From: Myxococcota bacterium
GTDB lineage: Bacteria > Myxococcota_A > UBA9160 > SMWR01
DNA length: 64,000 nt
NCBI GenBank assembly: GCA_022447545.1
Contig: JAKVBI010000007.1
Span: 1 to 64,000, forward strand
Direction of reading: 5' to 3'
Shown here: in pieces, positions 28,159 through 38,450 of the stretch
How the letters are laid out: each line of letters starts with the position of its first letter
Position numbering within the stretch: position 1 is the stretch's first letter
Translations under genes and position numbers: made by a program
The notes under the pieces: model-generated
Database searches by the model: none
Seen by the model: only the letters and a program-made list of their open reading frames with translations
Told to the model about the DNA's origin: nothing

Positions 28159-30264
28159 TCAGTCCCTGGGGCCCTTACGGTCGGTCTCGAAGCGGGTTCG
28201 ACCGCCTTTGGAACGCCCTGCGGGTTTGCGACCAAGGGCCCCATCCTTGCGGCGCTCGCCACCCTCCCGCGAAGCCCGACGATATCCGGGAGTCGTTCCT
28301 GATGGCTTACGCCGCGATTCCTGCAGTTGTGGCGAGCCCTCACGCGAGGATCGACTTGCTCCAGAGGGTGGGCGGGTGGGCACCAGACAATCAGGACCCT
28401 CGCCGATCAAGTCTTCTCGCCCGGCCCGCTTGAGGGCCCTTCGTACCTCGCGATCGTTCTCCGGCACCCAGTACTGAAGTAGCGCTCTTTGGAGCGAGCG
28501 GTCGCGTGAACCTCGCGCAACGGAAACCTGCTCGAGAGTCTCCGGGTCGATGCCCGTGTGATAGATACAGGTGGCGATGTCCATGGGTGCTGGAATGAAG
28601 TCCTGGACCTGGCGTGGGCGATAGCCCCGGCGTTTCAAATACACCGCCAATTCAATCATTTCCTCGAGACCGCTCCCCGGATGACTCGCAATGAAATAGG
28701 GAACGAGATACTGCTCCTTGCCGGCTTTTCGTGAAGCTGCGATGAAGGCATCTGCGAAATCATCGAAGGACTGGGCAGATGGTTTCTTCATGAAGGCAAG
28801 TACACGGTCAGAAACATGCTCGGGAGCCACCTTGAGCTGCCCACCCACATGGTGTCCTGCAAGTTCCTCCAGGTATTCCGGTTGATCTGCGGCCAGGTCC
28901 ATCCGGATTCCAGAAGCGATCTTGACACTCTTGACACCGGGCAGTTTTCGCGTGTCGCGCATCAGCTGGGTAATGGACTCGTGACTCGTGTCGAGCAACT
29001 TACAGACCTTCGGATGCACGCACGAAAGCCTTCGGCATTTCGCCTCTACTTCGGGGCGCGTGCAACGCATCCGGTACATGTTCGCGGTGGGTCCACCAAT
29101 ATCGCTGACGTGACCCTTGAAATCAGCGCTCTTCGTAAGGCCCTTCACCTCACGGACCACCGATTCTGGACTTCGGCTCTGAATCCTGCGTCCTTGATGC
29201 ATGGTGATGGAGCAGAACGTGCATCCACCAAAACACCCGCGCATGATCTGGACGGAGTCCTTGATCGTTTGCCACGCCGGAATTGAATCGTTTCCATATC
29301 GAGGGTGGCTGCGGCGCTGATACGGCAGTTCGTGAACCCGATCCAACACTTCGGTGGACAGCGGGAGGCCGGGCGGATTGACGACCAGCATGCGCTTCCC
29401 GTGCCGTTGGACGAGCCGCTGGCCATTAAAGGGATTGGTCTCGCGATGCAGCCAACGAGTGGCTCGCGCAAAGGCCTGACCATCTTCCTCAACCTGCTCG
29501 AAACTCGGCAGTTCGACGGTCGTCGTGTCCGATGACTCTCCGAAGATGTGATCCGAGGTAAGACTCTCGTTCTGGCCGAGCAGATACGCGATTCCTCTCA
29601 TGTTTCGCAGGTCCGCCACGCTCTGTCCCGAATCCAGGCGCTGTGCGATTTCCAGAATCGTCGATTCTCCCATTCCAAAAACGAGCAGATCTGCCTTGGA
29701 TGTAACAAGGCTGCTGGGCCAAACCTTGTCGGACCAGTAGTCATAATGGGCAATTCGGCGCAAAGAAGCCTCGACTCCACCCGTCACGACAGGGACGCCG
29801 CGAAAAGCTTCCCGACAGCGCTGCGCGTAGACCGCATTGGCACGATCAGGCCGCCGGTTGATTTGCGCGCCCGGCGAATAGGCATCGGCATTACGGCGCT
29901 TCTTGTTTGCCGTGTAGTGGTTGATCATCGAGTCCATGCTTCCTGCGCTGACCGCGTAGAAGAGCCGCGGGCGCCCCAGGGCGCGCCAATCTTCAGCGCT
30001 CTTCCAGTCGGGCTGTGGCAGGATCGCCACGCGAAACCCATGAGCTTCGAGCCAGCGCCCCAGAATCGCCGCGGCGAAAGACGGGTGATCTATGTACGCG
30101 TCGCCCGATACGAAAACGATGTCGGCCTGTTCCCAGCCTCGAGCGGAAATCTCTTCCGCCGTCGTCGGAAGGAAGTCGCTTACCTTAGGCGAATCGCGCC
30201 GGCCTTCATGGGCGCGAGTGCGCGAGCGAGAAGATCTCTTCCTATGGGAGCGGGGACTGGACAT
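28159..30264 (-). CDS. ygiQ: YgiQ-family radical SAM protein
   Basis: About 701 residues of the UPF0313/YgiQ family. An N-terminal domain ([32 protein letters not shown] style start) precedes the radical SAM core with [16 protein letters not shown] (CxxxCxxC) near residue 300, then a [12 protein letters not shown] block and a long basic, low-complexity tail from about residue 600. The family's reaction is unknown. I start it at the ATG at 30264 ([12 protein letters not shown]), as upstream in-frame sequence is unlike the family. The tail is rich in R, S, G and K and may be disordered. Confidence 0.9.
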   Translation of the reverse strand: MSSPRSHRKRSSRSRTRAHEGRRDSPKVSDFLPTTAEEISARGWEQADIVFVSGDAYIDHPSFAAAILGRWLEAHGFRVAILPQPDWKSAEDWRALGRPRLFYAVSAGSMDSMINHYTANKKRRNADAYSPGAQINRRPDRANAVYAQRCREAFRGVPVVTGGVEASLRRIAHYDYWSDKVWPSSLVTSKADLLVFGMGESTILEIAQRLDSGQSVADLRNMRGIAYLLGQNESLTSDHIFGESSDTTTVELPSFEQVEEDGQAFARATRWLHRETNPFNGQRLVQRHGKRMLVVNPPGLPLSTEVLDRVHELPYQRRSHPRYGNDSIPAWQTIKDSVQIMRGCFGGCTFCSITMHQGRRIQSRSPESVVREVKGLTKSADFKGHVSDIGGPTANMYRMRCTRPEVEAKCRRLSCVHPKVCKLLDTSHESITQLMRDTRKLPGVKSVKIASGIRMDLAADQPEYLEELAGHHVGGQLKVAPEHVSDRVLAFMKKPSAQSFDDFADAFIAASRKAGKEQYLVPYFIASHPGSGLEEMIELAVYLKRRGYRPRQVQDFIPAPMDIATCIYHTGIDPETLEQVSVARGSRDRSLQRALLQYWVPENDREVRRALKRAGREDLIGEGPDCLVPTRPPSGASRSSREGSPQLQESRRKPSGTTPGYRRASREGGERRKDGALGRKPAGRSKGGRTRFETDRKGPRD

Positions 30265-30500
30265 GGTTGAACCCGAAACTCGAGAGCGCTCAGGATAGCT
30301 GAACCCTCGCCGAACTCGTGAACTGAGGACAACCCTCCTGCCCTCCAAGCAGAACGTGCCCCTCCTGGGGGCGGTTCCAGCCCTTTGCCGACAGCGGCAC
30401 CGCCCTATAATGCGGACGCAGCCATGAGAGCCAGGCTGTGCCCCAGGACATTTCTGGAACACACACCGACTTCCAGGCCGGGTTTTGAGGAGTGTGGCGG

Positions 30501-30860
30501 ATGGGCTTTGTCGAGGTCGCTCGAGTGGAGGACATCCCCACACACCGAGGCCTATGTGTGAAGATCCGCGGGATCGACATTGGCCTCTTCCGCGTGGGAG
30601 ACGAAGTTCATGCCATGGAGAACCCGTGCCCCCACGCCGGTGCGCCGCTCAGTGAGGGAGATCTCGACGGCTTCACCATTTACTGCCCGCAACACGGGTG
30701 GGACTACGATGTGAGAACAGGGTTTCGTATCGAGGATGCCGACGGTTTCCCGATTCCGTGCTTCGCCGTGCGAGTCCAGGACGGAACCGTCGAGGTCGAT
30801 ATCGACCAGCCCACCAACTCCCACCACGAGAAGAGCCGACCGCGTACCCACGATCCCTGA
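30501..30860 (+). CDS. Rieske-type [2Fe-2S] ferredoxin
   Basis: A 119-residue single Rieske domain: [11 protein letters not shown] and [10 protein letters not shown] supply the two Cys and two His ligands. Such small proteins donate electrons to Rieske oxygenases or act as the NirD-like subunit of nitrite reductases; here the Rieske oxygenase at 22923 is the nearest plausible partner, though not adjacent. GAGGAG lies eight bases before the ATG at 30501. It is divergent from ygiQ. Confidence 0.85.
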   Translation: MGFVEVARVEDIPTHRGLCVKIRGIDIGLFRVGDEVHAMENPCPHAGAPLSEGDLDGFTIYCPQHGWDYDVRTGFRIEDADGFPIPCFAVRVQDGTVEVDIDQPTNSHHEKSRPRTHDP

Positions 30861-30991
30861 AACTCGAGTGGACTGATCGATATTCGACGCCCGAAGGAAA
30901 ACCTCGGCCTGCCCCTTAGCCCCGTTTGTCACCCATTGGGCTGGAATCCAATCCCTGGACACGCCGCCACCACAGGTAGAGGTTCAGCCCA

Positions 30992-31621
30992 TCAACGTTT
31001 CGTCCAACGTCGCGAGGCCAGAGCCAGCAAACCGGCTCCAGCGAGTAGAGCAGTCGACGGCTCCGGTATCGGAGTCACCACGAAGTTCAGGGTTGCTGCG
31101 GCCGCATTCGGGCCTGTCTCCTGAGCCCAGAACGTGTAGTCACCGGGCGCCAACGAGCCGCTGAACCCCTGAGACCCGGGACCCGCTCCAATACTCTGGA
31201 GAATGTCGAGCCCGAGATCCGGAGCCCCAAAATGGGCATACCCCAACATGACCGTCGGGTCGGGGCCCGGAGACGTTGGCGGGGTGGGAAAAGCGGTTCC
31301 GGCGGCTACGGCGAGAAACGACAAATCATCGACTGAAGTCCATGCATCGACAATGATCGCCGCCAATTGTTCACCCGCACCGATCGTCAAGCTGAAGTAC
31401 TCGCGATCTGCACTGACTGAGCTGAAGAGCACCTGATTATTCACACCAGCTGTAGAAAGAGCCGTCGGGTTCAAATAATCCCCCGACAGATCCCCATCGA
31501 TCGACTCATCCCAGATCACTGCGCCATTGGCACTGGCAGCGCCAAGCAGTAAGAGAACACCCAACATGGAAATCGTCTTCTTCCCCAATCGGGAAGAACC
31601 TGCGCGTTTTTTACCAAACAT
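30992..31621 (-). CDS. PEP-CTERM sorting-domain protein, paralogue 1
   Basis: A 209-residue secreted protein: signal peptide with LGVLLLLGAASANG, a body starting VIWDESIDGDLSGDYLNP, and the tail PIPEPSTALLAGAGLLALA ending RRWTKR. Several stretches (GYAHFGAPDLG, GPGSQGFSGSLAPGDYTFW, LNFVVTP) match the neighbour at 31707 closely, so the two are tandem duplicates. The start is the ATG at 31621. No domain of known function. Confidence 0.82.
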   Translation of the reverse strand: MFGKKRAGSSRLGKKTISMLGVLLLLGAASANGAVIWDESIDGDLSGDYLNPTALSTAGVNNQVLFSSVSADREYFSLTIGAGEQLAAIIVDAWTSVDDLSFLAVAAGTAFPTPPTSPGPDPTVMLGYAHFGAPDLGLDILQSIGAGPGSQGFSGSLAPGDYTFWAQETGPNAAAATLNFVVTPIPEPSTALLAGAGLLALASRRWTKR

Positions 31622-31706
31622 TCTCAACTCCAATTCATGCCTGTTCAGAACCTCTTCGTTCTGAGCAGATCTATTTCGACATCCAATGAGCTTCACGTGG
31701 ATCGGA

Positions 31707-32306
31707 TCACCCCCGCCGACGCCTCATCGCAAACCCGATGAGTCCCGCACCCAGAAGAAGACCGGCACCGGGTTCTGGCGTCACAACGAAGTTGAGGTCC
31801 CAATCAGCCGCATCCGGGCCACCCTGGCGAACCCAGAAGCTATAGGTGCCTTCACCGAGGGGACCACTGAAACCCTGGCTACCCGGACCGGAACCAACCG
31901 TTTGCAGGATGTCCTGACCTACGTCGAGTTCACCGTAATGGGCGTACCCGAGTAGTTCCGCCACGTTGGGGTTCGCGGGATCGACGGTGAACGGGGTTCC
32001 TGTGACGACACCCAGGAAGCCCAGATCATCGAGAGAATCCCAGTCTTCGACGATCAAAGCCGAAAGCTGCGTTCCGGCACCCAGAGTGATCGAAAAGAAC
32101 TTACTGATCCCCGAGACAGTGGATCCAATTACGTCGTTGGAACCCGTTCCCAGAGTTCCCATGTCTGTTGGAGTAAAACGGTCCGTCGAAAGCGACCCAT
32201 CGGTCGCTTCGTCCCAAATGACGACGGCTGAAGCGACACCCCCAGACAGTAAGCCGGCCATGAACAGAACAATCGTGAAGGTCACGATCCGAGTTATTGA
32301 CGACAT
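31707..32306 (-). CDS. PEP-CTERM sorting-domain protein, paralogue 2
   Basis: A 199-residue secreted protein: signal peptide (IVLFMAGLLSGGVASA), body VIWDEATDGSLSTDRFTP, shared segments GYAHYGELDVGQDILQ, GPGSQGFSGPLGEGTYSFW and LNFVVTPEP, and a C-terminal tag TPEPGAGLLLGAGLIG then MRRRRG. The same layout as the gene at 30992 shows a tandem duplication. GGGAGG nine bases upstream favours ATG 32306 over 32312, which would be only three bases from it. The body has no recognised fold. Confidence 0.82.
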   Translation of the reverse strand: MSSITRIVTFTIVLFMAGLLSGGVASAVVIWDEATDGSLSTDRFTPTDMGTLGTGSNDVIGSTVSGISKFFSITLGAGTQLSALIVEDWDSLDDLGFLGVVTGTPFTVDPANPNVAELLGYAHYGELDVGQDILQTVGSGPGSQGFSGPLGEGTYSFWVRQGGPDAADWDLNFVVTPEPGAGLLLGAGLIGFAMRRRRG

Positions 32307-32312
32307 CAACAT

Positions 32313-32887
32313 CTTCCTCCCAAATTCTGAATTTTCTCGTTTCGTGGGAGACCGAGAATCAGATCCATGAACTGCGATCCGATTTCTCAATCACTCATTC
32401 ATGTACGTTTTGAAATTCTCCATCGCTCATGGTTTCCCGGACGCATTTCGTCTCTCAGTGATCGTCGGATTCAAAGAACGAAACCCACGGGAATCCCATT
32501 TCGAAGGCGACGCTAACAAGAGGTCTCGTACGAATGGAATAGAGCGAAACCCTCAAATCTCGGAGGGGGATCTTCGCAGGACTAGTGAGAAAACGATTGA
32601 ACCGAATGACGATCCCGGATCGCCAACGATTCAGTGGCATCCAATGGAGAACAGAATTGGACCTTCAACGCAAATAGGAGATCTCTCAGAACCCGACGTT
32701 TCGGCTCGTGAAGCGGTACGGACCTAGAGCCCGAGTAACCACCTGATAAAAGGGCCAAACCTCGGAATCAGGCTCCGCCTCAGTGATCTAGACCGTGCCG
32801 AGAATGGCACGAATTGACACGAAGCCACCCCTCATTCCATCCTAGTCAACTGCTGAGCTCGAATGGTTTAAACGAGGTGCTGAGATC
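32313..32887. other. intergenic between divergent genes
   Basis: A 575-base region. A 108-codon frame at 32401-32727 has low-complexity, non-family composition and I do not treat it as a gene. Both flanking genes read outwards, so promoters should be here, but I could not define them. Confidence 0.5.
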
Positions 32888-34231
32888 ATGATGAAGCTGA
32901 AACTCACTGGAAGTTCCGATTCTCACCCGGGATTTTCCCTGACGATTCTTCCCGTCGTATTGCTGTGTGTGTGTGGGGTGGCATGGGGCGGTGAACCCGA
33001 GTCCATCCCCGGGATCGGCCCCTCGGAGTCGACCCTGTATTGCCAACAGCGCGTTCATGACGACTATCTGAACGGCACCAATGACGCCATCGACCAACCC
33101 AGCGATATCGACCCCAACGAACCGATCCACCCTCAGGGCGATGCATTCCACGGCTTGAGCCTCGTCACACTTCCACCCGGCATCGTCACACCGGCATGGA
33201 AATGTACCCAGACAAACCAATGTCAGGACGACGCAGGAGACACCCCCCGTGGAACCGCGCTCCTCTGGATTCCCGATGGGACCTCGAACAAAACTCCCCG
33301 AATCCTCTTCATCCATGGCGGGTCTTGGTACTACGGTTCTCCGTGGACCAACGGCTACCCGACCTTCGCTGCCAAGCTGGCCCGGAGGATGGGAATGCCG
33401 GTTCTCGCCATCGATTACACCCTGGCACCGGTTGGCCACTTTCAAAAAATCATTGGTCAGGTCGGCGCCGCAGTGAATTTCCTCGCGACCCACGATCCAC
33501 TCGACCTACGGGCCGGCGATTTTTCAAACACGAACCCGCCAACCCATGCGCCTCCGCTCTTCATTCTCGGCGACAGCTCTGGCGGAGGCACGGCGGTGAG
33601 TGCGTTAGTCGCGCAAGCCTCTCCGCGGGGTCTGAGAGGAGCCCAAGGTGCCGTGTTGAGCGGCGGGGTCGTCTTCAGTCCGTGGATCAATCTCGTCTCG
33701 AACAGCCCCACCTACGTTTCGAACCTTTTCGCAGTCCAAGAGCAGGACCACTACCTGCTGGGCGACATCGCTTTTGGGATGTACGACGTCGAATCGAGCT
33801 TGTCCGCCGACCAGAAAAACGCCAAGGATTACCTGGGTAGAGCTTCACTGAGAAATCGCATCGCGAATCCTTTCTTCGCGAGGGATCGGTGGTTGGCCAA
33901 GCTCGCTCCCATCGCATTCCATGTCGGTGCTCCTGAGCTACTCCTCTCCGATAGTTCGATTCTGGCTTCGAGGATTTCAAGACAGGGTGGCTCGGTCGAG
34001 TTCCATCAATACGATGGAATGTGGCATGACTTTCCAATGTACGAGGACGGTTGTGGGAGCGGTGAAACAGTCGTCCTGGCGAGGAGCGCTTTCTCGGCAA
34101 CTCGAAAATTCCTGTACGGCATTGCAAAAAAGAAACCCATCCTCTGCGGAAAGACACCCTGCTATTACGGCCACTACGAATATCCGCAAGGACACGATAC
34201 AGCCAGGGGATTGTCTTCGTTTTCGGACTAG
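32888..34231 (+). CDS. secreted alpha/beta hydrolase, HSL-like esterase
   Basis: A 447-residue protein with a signal peptide (LTILPVVLLCVCGVAWGG). The hydrolase domain has the oxyanion motif HGGSWYYGS near residue 139, nucleophile GDSSGGGTAVS near residue 230, and a likely acid and base in APELLLSDS and MWHDFPMY. These are features of hormone-sensitive-lipase-like esterases (alpha/beta hydrolase fold 3). Extra cysteines at both ends suggest disulfides in the periplasm or outside. Substrate unknown. Confidence 0.85.
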   Translation: MMKLKLTGSSDSHPGFSLTILPVVLLCVCGVAWGGEPESIPGIGPSESTLYCQQRVHDDYLNGTNDAIDQPSDIDPNEPIHPQGDAFHGLSLVTLPPGIVTPAWKCTQTNQCQDDAGDTPRGTALLWIPDGTSNKTPRILFIHGGSWYYGSPWTNGYPTFAAKLARRMGMPVLAIDYTLAPVGHFQKIIGQVGAAVNFLATHDPLDLRAGDFSNTNPPTHAPPLFILGDSSGGGTAVSALVAQASPRGLRGAQGAVLSGGVVFSPWINLVSNSPTYVSNLFAVQEQDHYLLGDIAFGMYDVESSLSADQKNAKDYLGRASLRNRIANPFFARDRWLAKLAPIAFHVGAPELLLSDSSILASRISRQGGSVEFHQYDGMWHDFPMYEDGCGSGETVVLARSAFSATRKFLYGIAKKKPILCGKTPCYYGHYEYPQGHDTARGLSSFSD

Positions 34232-34468
34232 AGCCACCTATCTGAAGACACGAAAACCAGGCGTCTTTCCACTGCAGTTGCTCCTTGGACATCGCGTCCT
34301 CAGTTCATCCTTCAGGGGAAGGCGCTATGTGGCAGGGCCGGCGCCCACCCTCGTTTCCGTGGCCCCTGCCGACCCCACGACCCCTCCGAGAATCGAGGCC
34401 GGACTCGATCCGAACCCACTCCTGGCCCAGTTTAGAATTATTCCCAGATCCCAATCGTTTGACCGAGA

Positions 34469-35821
34469 ATGAAGCCCATGCCCACGGATCTTGAGACCAC
34501 TTCCACTTCCGGCTCACGCCGGCACGCCCACTACTTCCTGTTTCTGATCGTATTGGTGACGATGTTCAACACCGTAGATCGTCACATCATTTCCATTCTC
34601 CTAGACGACATCAAGCACGACCTCGCGCTCACTGATCGCCAACTCGGCTGGATCCTCGGCCCGTCGTTCACCATCGTCTATACGCTCGCCGTCTTCCCCC
34701 TGGCACGATGGTCAGACCGGGGAGTTCGACGGAACATCATTGCTCTGGGTCTGAGTTTCTGGAGTTTCTTCACGTTCTTGACGGCGTGGACCCAAACCTT
34801 CATCCAACTCTTCGTGATGAGAATGGGAGTGGGGCTGGGAGAAGCCAGCGCGAGCCCAGCCGCGCAGTCTCTCATCTCAGACAGTGTCCCTCCCGAGCAA
34901 CGGAGCCGAGGCCTTTCGATCATGTCCATCGGCGGAGTGCTCGGATTGGCGGTCGGCATGGCAGGAGGTGGATGGATCAACGAACTGTGGGGCTGGAGAA
35001 CCGCTTTCGTGGCCGCTGGCTTGCCCGGGCTGGCCCTGGCGCTTCTGTTTCGAATGACAGTGAGAGAACCCGAACGGGGCGCCCAGGAAAAGCGCGACAT
35101 CTCACGCGAAAAGAGCGGAAATTGGTGGGAAGACAGTCGCTACCTGCTGTCCCTTCCCTCCATGCGCTGGCTCATTCTCGCTCATGCCCTAGCTCTCTTT
35201 TACACAATGGCGAAAGGCGCCTGGGAACCCACGTTCATTCGCCGCGTCTATGACATGGGGTCTGGCGCTGCAGGAACCTGGTATTTCTTTACCACACCGA
35301 TCCCTTCCATGGCTGGGCTCTTCTTCGGTGGCTGGATCTGCGATCGCTGGAGCCAGCGAGACCCACGCGCGCATTTCTGGGTTCCGGCCATCAGCATCAT
35401 CGCGGCCTGCCCCTTCTTTCTCGCCTTTCTGCTCTGGCCAGAAGATCAGCGCATCGCGCTTCCCGGAGGTCTTCCTCCGCTACCCGTCGCCTTCGTCTTC
35501 AGCATCATCGGGTCGATCCTCGGTGCCATGCACAGTGCCCCGTTTCTCGCGGCGGTCCAGGGCCTTGCCCGGCTGCGCATGCGAGCCTCGGCAGCTGCTC
35601 TGTTTTCGCTCACGGGCGCGGGTTTGGGATCGGGTCTGGGACCGCTGATCGCTGGAGACTTGAACATGCGCATGGAAGCCACCTATGGGGACTTCGCGGT
35701 GCGGTGGACTTTGGCGTGGCTCACCCTTTCTTTTCTATTGACCGCCCTCGTTTGCCTCGTCGGAACCCGGAGCTTCCGAAACGATCTAGCGCGAAGCCAG
35801 GAAGCCCCTCCCTCGCCCTAG
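34469..35821 (+). CDS. MFS transporter, spinster-like
   Basis: A 450-residue protein with 12 likely membrane helices. The start MFNTVDRHIISILLDDI resembles spinster-family and hexuronate-type MFS members, and the loop 2-3 signature is present as PLARWSDRGVRRN. A soluble N-terminus of about 20 residues precedes helix 1. The cargo is not evident; neighbours (secreted esterase, acetolactate decarboxylase) do not point to one. Confidence 0.84.
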   Translation: MKPMPTDLETTSTSGSRRHAHYFLFLIVLVTMFNTVDRHIISILLDDIKHDLALTDRQLGWILGPSFTIVYTLAVFPLARWSDRGVRRNIIALGLSFWSFFTFLTAWTQTFIQLFVMRMGVGLGEASASPAAQSLISDSVPPEQRSRGLSIMSIGGVLGLAVGMAGGGWINELWGWRTAFVAAGLPGLALALLFRMTVREPERGAQEKRDISREKSGNWWEDSRYLLSLPSMRWLILAHALALFYTMAKGAWEPTFIRRVYDMGSGAAGTWYFFTTPIPSMAGLFFGGWICDRWSQRDPRAHFWVPAISIIAACPFFLAFLLWPEDQRIALPGGLPPLPVAFVFSIIGSILGAMHSAPFLAAVQGLARLRMRASAAALFSLTGAGLGSGLGPLIAGDLNMRMEATYGDFAVRWTLAWLTLSFLLTALVCLVGTRSFRNDLARSQEAPPSP

Positions 35822-36107
35822 TGCAGTGCCTCTCGGCGAGTTCCGGAGGCGGAAACCCTGTGCCGCTAGAAGATGCACTGCCCTCTACATAGACGTCGGC
35901 CCTGACCCCTCGCCCAAGCCGGCCCGCACCCATCGAGGTACCCACGGGTTCCCCGACCCATCGAACTGCGCTCTATAATGTTGGAGACGGTCGCGCGAAG
36001 CCCCAAAGTGTCTTTCGACGAGTCACCCTGGACCCTTCGCCTGCCCGTAACCGAAATTCGAGATGCAGCTCCGCCCCCCGTGGGAACTCTATGTTGAGGA
36101 TGATTCG

Positions 36108-36860
36108 ATGCTCTCGCTCCTACTCCGCACTCTCGCCGTCGTACCGTTTCTGCTCTTTTGCCTATCCGCCTCGGCTGGAGGCCGCTCAGAAACGATCTTC
36201 CAGGTATCCACCCTCGATGCACTCATCGAGGGTGATTTCGCGGGGCGAATGCGCTTCCGAAAACTGGCCCACCGAGGCGACTTCGGACTCGGCACCTTTG
36301 ATCGACTCGATGGAGAGATGGTCGCTCTCGGTGGATCCTTCTACCGCGTGCGAACCGATGGAGCCGTCTATCCGGTTGAGGCGTGCGAAACCACGCCGTT
36401 CGCAGCCGTCACGTTCTTCGCCCCCGAAACCTCCTTCCATCTCAATGATGCAGCTACGTGTGCAGATGTCTTCAGCGAGATCGAATCCAGGATGCTTCCC
36501 AGCAAACTTCCACTCGCAATCCAGATCGAGGGTCAATTCTCCAAACTCGAGACACGCAGTGTGCCCGTCCAGTCGAAGCCCTACCCACCGCTCGCAACCG
36601 TCATCGCACAAGAGACCCTCTTTGACCTGTACGACGTCGAGGCCACCCTCGTGGGTTTTTGGTTCCCAGAAACCTTCGGTGGTATCAATGCAGCGGGGTT
36701 CCACTTCCACGCCTTGACAGACGACATGCAAGCTGGGGGTCACGTCCTAGACTGCAACCCGGGCCGGATCCGTATCGAGATCGATGCGAAGAAGAAGCTC
36801 GTGACGGATCTCGCTTCGGGGAGGTCACAGACCGTGAATCCGGCTCGCTGCAGTCGTTGA
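36108..36860 (+). CDS. budA: alpha-acetolactate decarboxylase, exported
   Basis: A 250-residue protein. After a signal peptide (LLRTLAVVPFLLFCLSASAGG) it matches acetolactate decarboxylase: STLDALIEGDFAG, HRGDFGLGTFDRLDGEMV, TPFAAVTFF, and zinc ligands in GFHFHALTDDMQAGGHVLD (HxH-x10-H). The enzyme converts 2-acetolactate to acetoin. The signal peptide places it in the periplasm, away from cytoplasmic acetolactate synthase, which is unusual outside a subset of relatives. GAGGA lies upstream of the ATG at 36108. It is not next to a budB gene. Confidence 0.86.
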   Translation: MLSLLLRTLAVVPFLLFCLSASAGGRSETIFQVSTLDALIEGDFAGRMRFRKLAHRGDFGLGTFDRLDGEMVALGGSFYRVRTDGAVYPVEACETTPFAAVTFFAPETSFHLNDAATCADVFSEIESRMLPSKLPLAIQIEGQFSKLETRSVPVQSKPYPPLATVIAQETLFDLYDVEATLVGFWFPETFGGINAAGFHFHALTDDMQAGGHVLDCNPGRIRIEIDAKKKLVTDLASGRSQTVNPARCSR

Positions 36861-36947
36861 GAACCCGCTTCCCAGCGAGTTCCGATCCTTCGTCCCCAAA
36901 ACGGATCGATCACGGAAGAGTCGTGCGAGCACTCGATGGAAGCTGCA

Positions 36948-37484
36948 TCAGGGCTTCCATTCGGTCTCGGAGCCACACTGCAGCATCCGAGAGCCCATGT
37001 ACGGGTTCTCCATCTCCGCACTGGCCTGGACCCATTTCTTGTAGCCCATACTCATGGGACAGCGGAAGATGAAGCGACCCTTGGCAAGCCCCTCGTCCGC
37101 CAGGATGAGCTCGACCACAGCTCGGCTGACATTGCCAAAACCGAGCCGAAGATCCTCGATGGAAGAGCGACGAAGTGCACCGAGTGCCTCGGCGCTGGCA
37201 CTCACCTCCTGGAGCGATGAACGCGTCGCTCCAGAAGCCTCGACCGAGGCCTCGCGCGCCACCGCGGCCAAGCGCAGCGACAAACCTGGAACCAGGCCGC
37301 CCTCGTCGCTCGCGAGAGAGGCGCGTATCTGTTCATAGAGACGAAGCACCTCTTCCGGCGTCGCAGCTGCCTTGGGAACCGACGGCACCGCCGCGGTACT
37401 GCACGCACTCGAGGCCAACAGCACGAAAACGGCCGTCGCCATGACATTCCGATGGTGCGACTCGGATCTCAAAGTTTTTCTCAT
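36948..37484 (-). CDS. lipoprotein with DUF3347-like C-terminus
   Basis: A 178-residue protein with a lipobox (FVLLASSACS), a helical middle rich in alanine, and a C-terminal segment with CPMSMGYKKWVQ followed by NPYMGSRMLQCG. This resembles the DUF3347 tail found in copper/heavy-metal efflux and NosL-like partners, where Met and Cys could bind metal. Start at the ATG at 37484, with GGGAG upstream. Convergent with the acetolactate decarboxylase gene. Confidence 0.68.
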   Translation of the reverse strand: MRKTLRSESHHRNVMATAVFVLLASSACSTAAVPSVPKAAATPEEVLRLYEQIRASLASDEGGLVPGLSLRLAAVAREASVEASGATRSSLQEVSASAEALGALRRSSIEDLRLGFGNVSRAVVELILADEGLAKGRFIFRCPMSMGYKKWVQASAEMENPYMGSRMLQCGSETEWKP

Positions 37485-37589
37485 CCAATTCGCTCCCTCG
37501 ATGTCCCAGTGTAGGCGACCCAGGATGGCGCTTGCCGACCGTGGACTCTGGCGGCAATCCATCTTGGGTCCTCCTGCCTGGCATCGACC

Positions 37590-38450
37590 TCAGCGCCGCT
37601 TCGGCGGCTGCACGTACGTCCAACCGAAGCGGCCCTTGATGCACAAGTGCCCCTGGGTGACCGAGTGATCGGTGGGTGACGTCACCTTGACGATCCGATC
37701 GTCCTGAGTGTGGAGTTCCAGGTTACAACCAACGCCGCAAAACGAGCATACCGTTGTCGTCACCGATTGATCCTCGGGCCGCCATTCCCCTGCCTCGCGC
37801 ATGTCGAACTCGGTCTTGAACTGAATCGCTCCGGTGGGACAAACACCGATACAGTTCCCGCAATAGACACAGGCCGAGTCGGGAAGAGTCACGTCGAACT
37901 CGGTGCTGATACGAGCGTCGAAGCCTCGGCCACTCACTGCGATCGCATAAGTGTGCTGAGCATCATCCCCGCAGGCCTCGACACACTTGTAGCAGAGAAC
38001 GCACTTGTCGTAGTCCCGAATGTAAAGGTCATCCTGGATCTTTGGCTTCTCGTTCATACGTTGGGCGGGAAGCCCAGGCTGGTCATAGCGATCGAGATCA
38101 GCCCCATAGTGGTCAACCCACTCCGCGAGTTCATCGGCTTGGCTGAGGTCGACCCCGGAACCAAGGAATTCAAGCACCATCTTGCGGCTGTGGCGCACCC
38201 GCTCGGAGTCTGTCTCGACGATCATGTCCTCCTCGACCGCGCGAGCGCATGAAGGCACGAGAGCCCTCGACCCTTCGACCTCGACCACGCAAACACGACA
38301 CACGTTGACTGGTGTGAGATTCTCGGCCCAGCACAATGTCGGCGTGTCGATGTTGGCCGCTTCGCAGGCCTTGTGGATCGAGGTGCCGGCGGGGACATGC
38401 ACCCGCCGCCCGTCAATAGTCAGCGAAACGGTGGCCTTCGGATCCGTCAT
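37590..38450 (-). CDS. Fe-S subunit: N-terminal domains of formate dehydrogenase as a separate protein
   Basis: A 286-residue protein equal to the front end of an FdhA/FdsA chain. Order: [2Fe-2S] ferredoxin-like domain (LTPVNVCRVCVVEVEG with a later VPSC), two [4Fe-4S] sites (CVLCYKCVEACG, CVYCGNCIGVCP), and the Mo/W-bisPGD [4Fe-4S] domain (CSFCGVGCNLELHTQDDR then LCIKGRFGW). It stops where the catalytic domain would start in a fused chain. It would carry electrons from the Mo/W site to the diaphorase. Its ATG at 38450 overlaps the stop of the NuoEF-like gene (ATGA). It is third in the operon although its domains come first in the usual fused protein. Confidence 0.88.
   Translation of the reverse strand: MTDPKATVSLTIDGRRVHVPAGTSIHKACEAANIDTPTLCWAENLTPVNVCRVCVVEVEGSRALVPSCARAVEEDMIVETDSERVRHSRKMVLEFLGSGVDLSQADELAEWVDHYGADLDRYDQPGLPAQRMNEKPKIQDDLYIRDYDKCVLCYKCVEACGDDAQHTYAIAVSGRGFDARISTEFDVTLPDSACVYCGNCIGVCPTGAIQFKTEFDMREAGEWRPEDQSVTTTVCSFCGVGCNLELHTQDDRIVKVTSPTDHSVTQGHLCIKGRFGWTYVQPPKRR

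Noticed and set aside
32401-32727. 108-codon open frame in the gap between PEP-CTERM and hydrolase genes
   Set aside because: No family sequence or ribosome site; composition unlike neighbouring genes.
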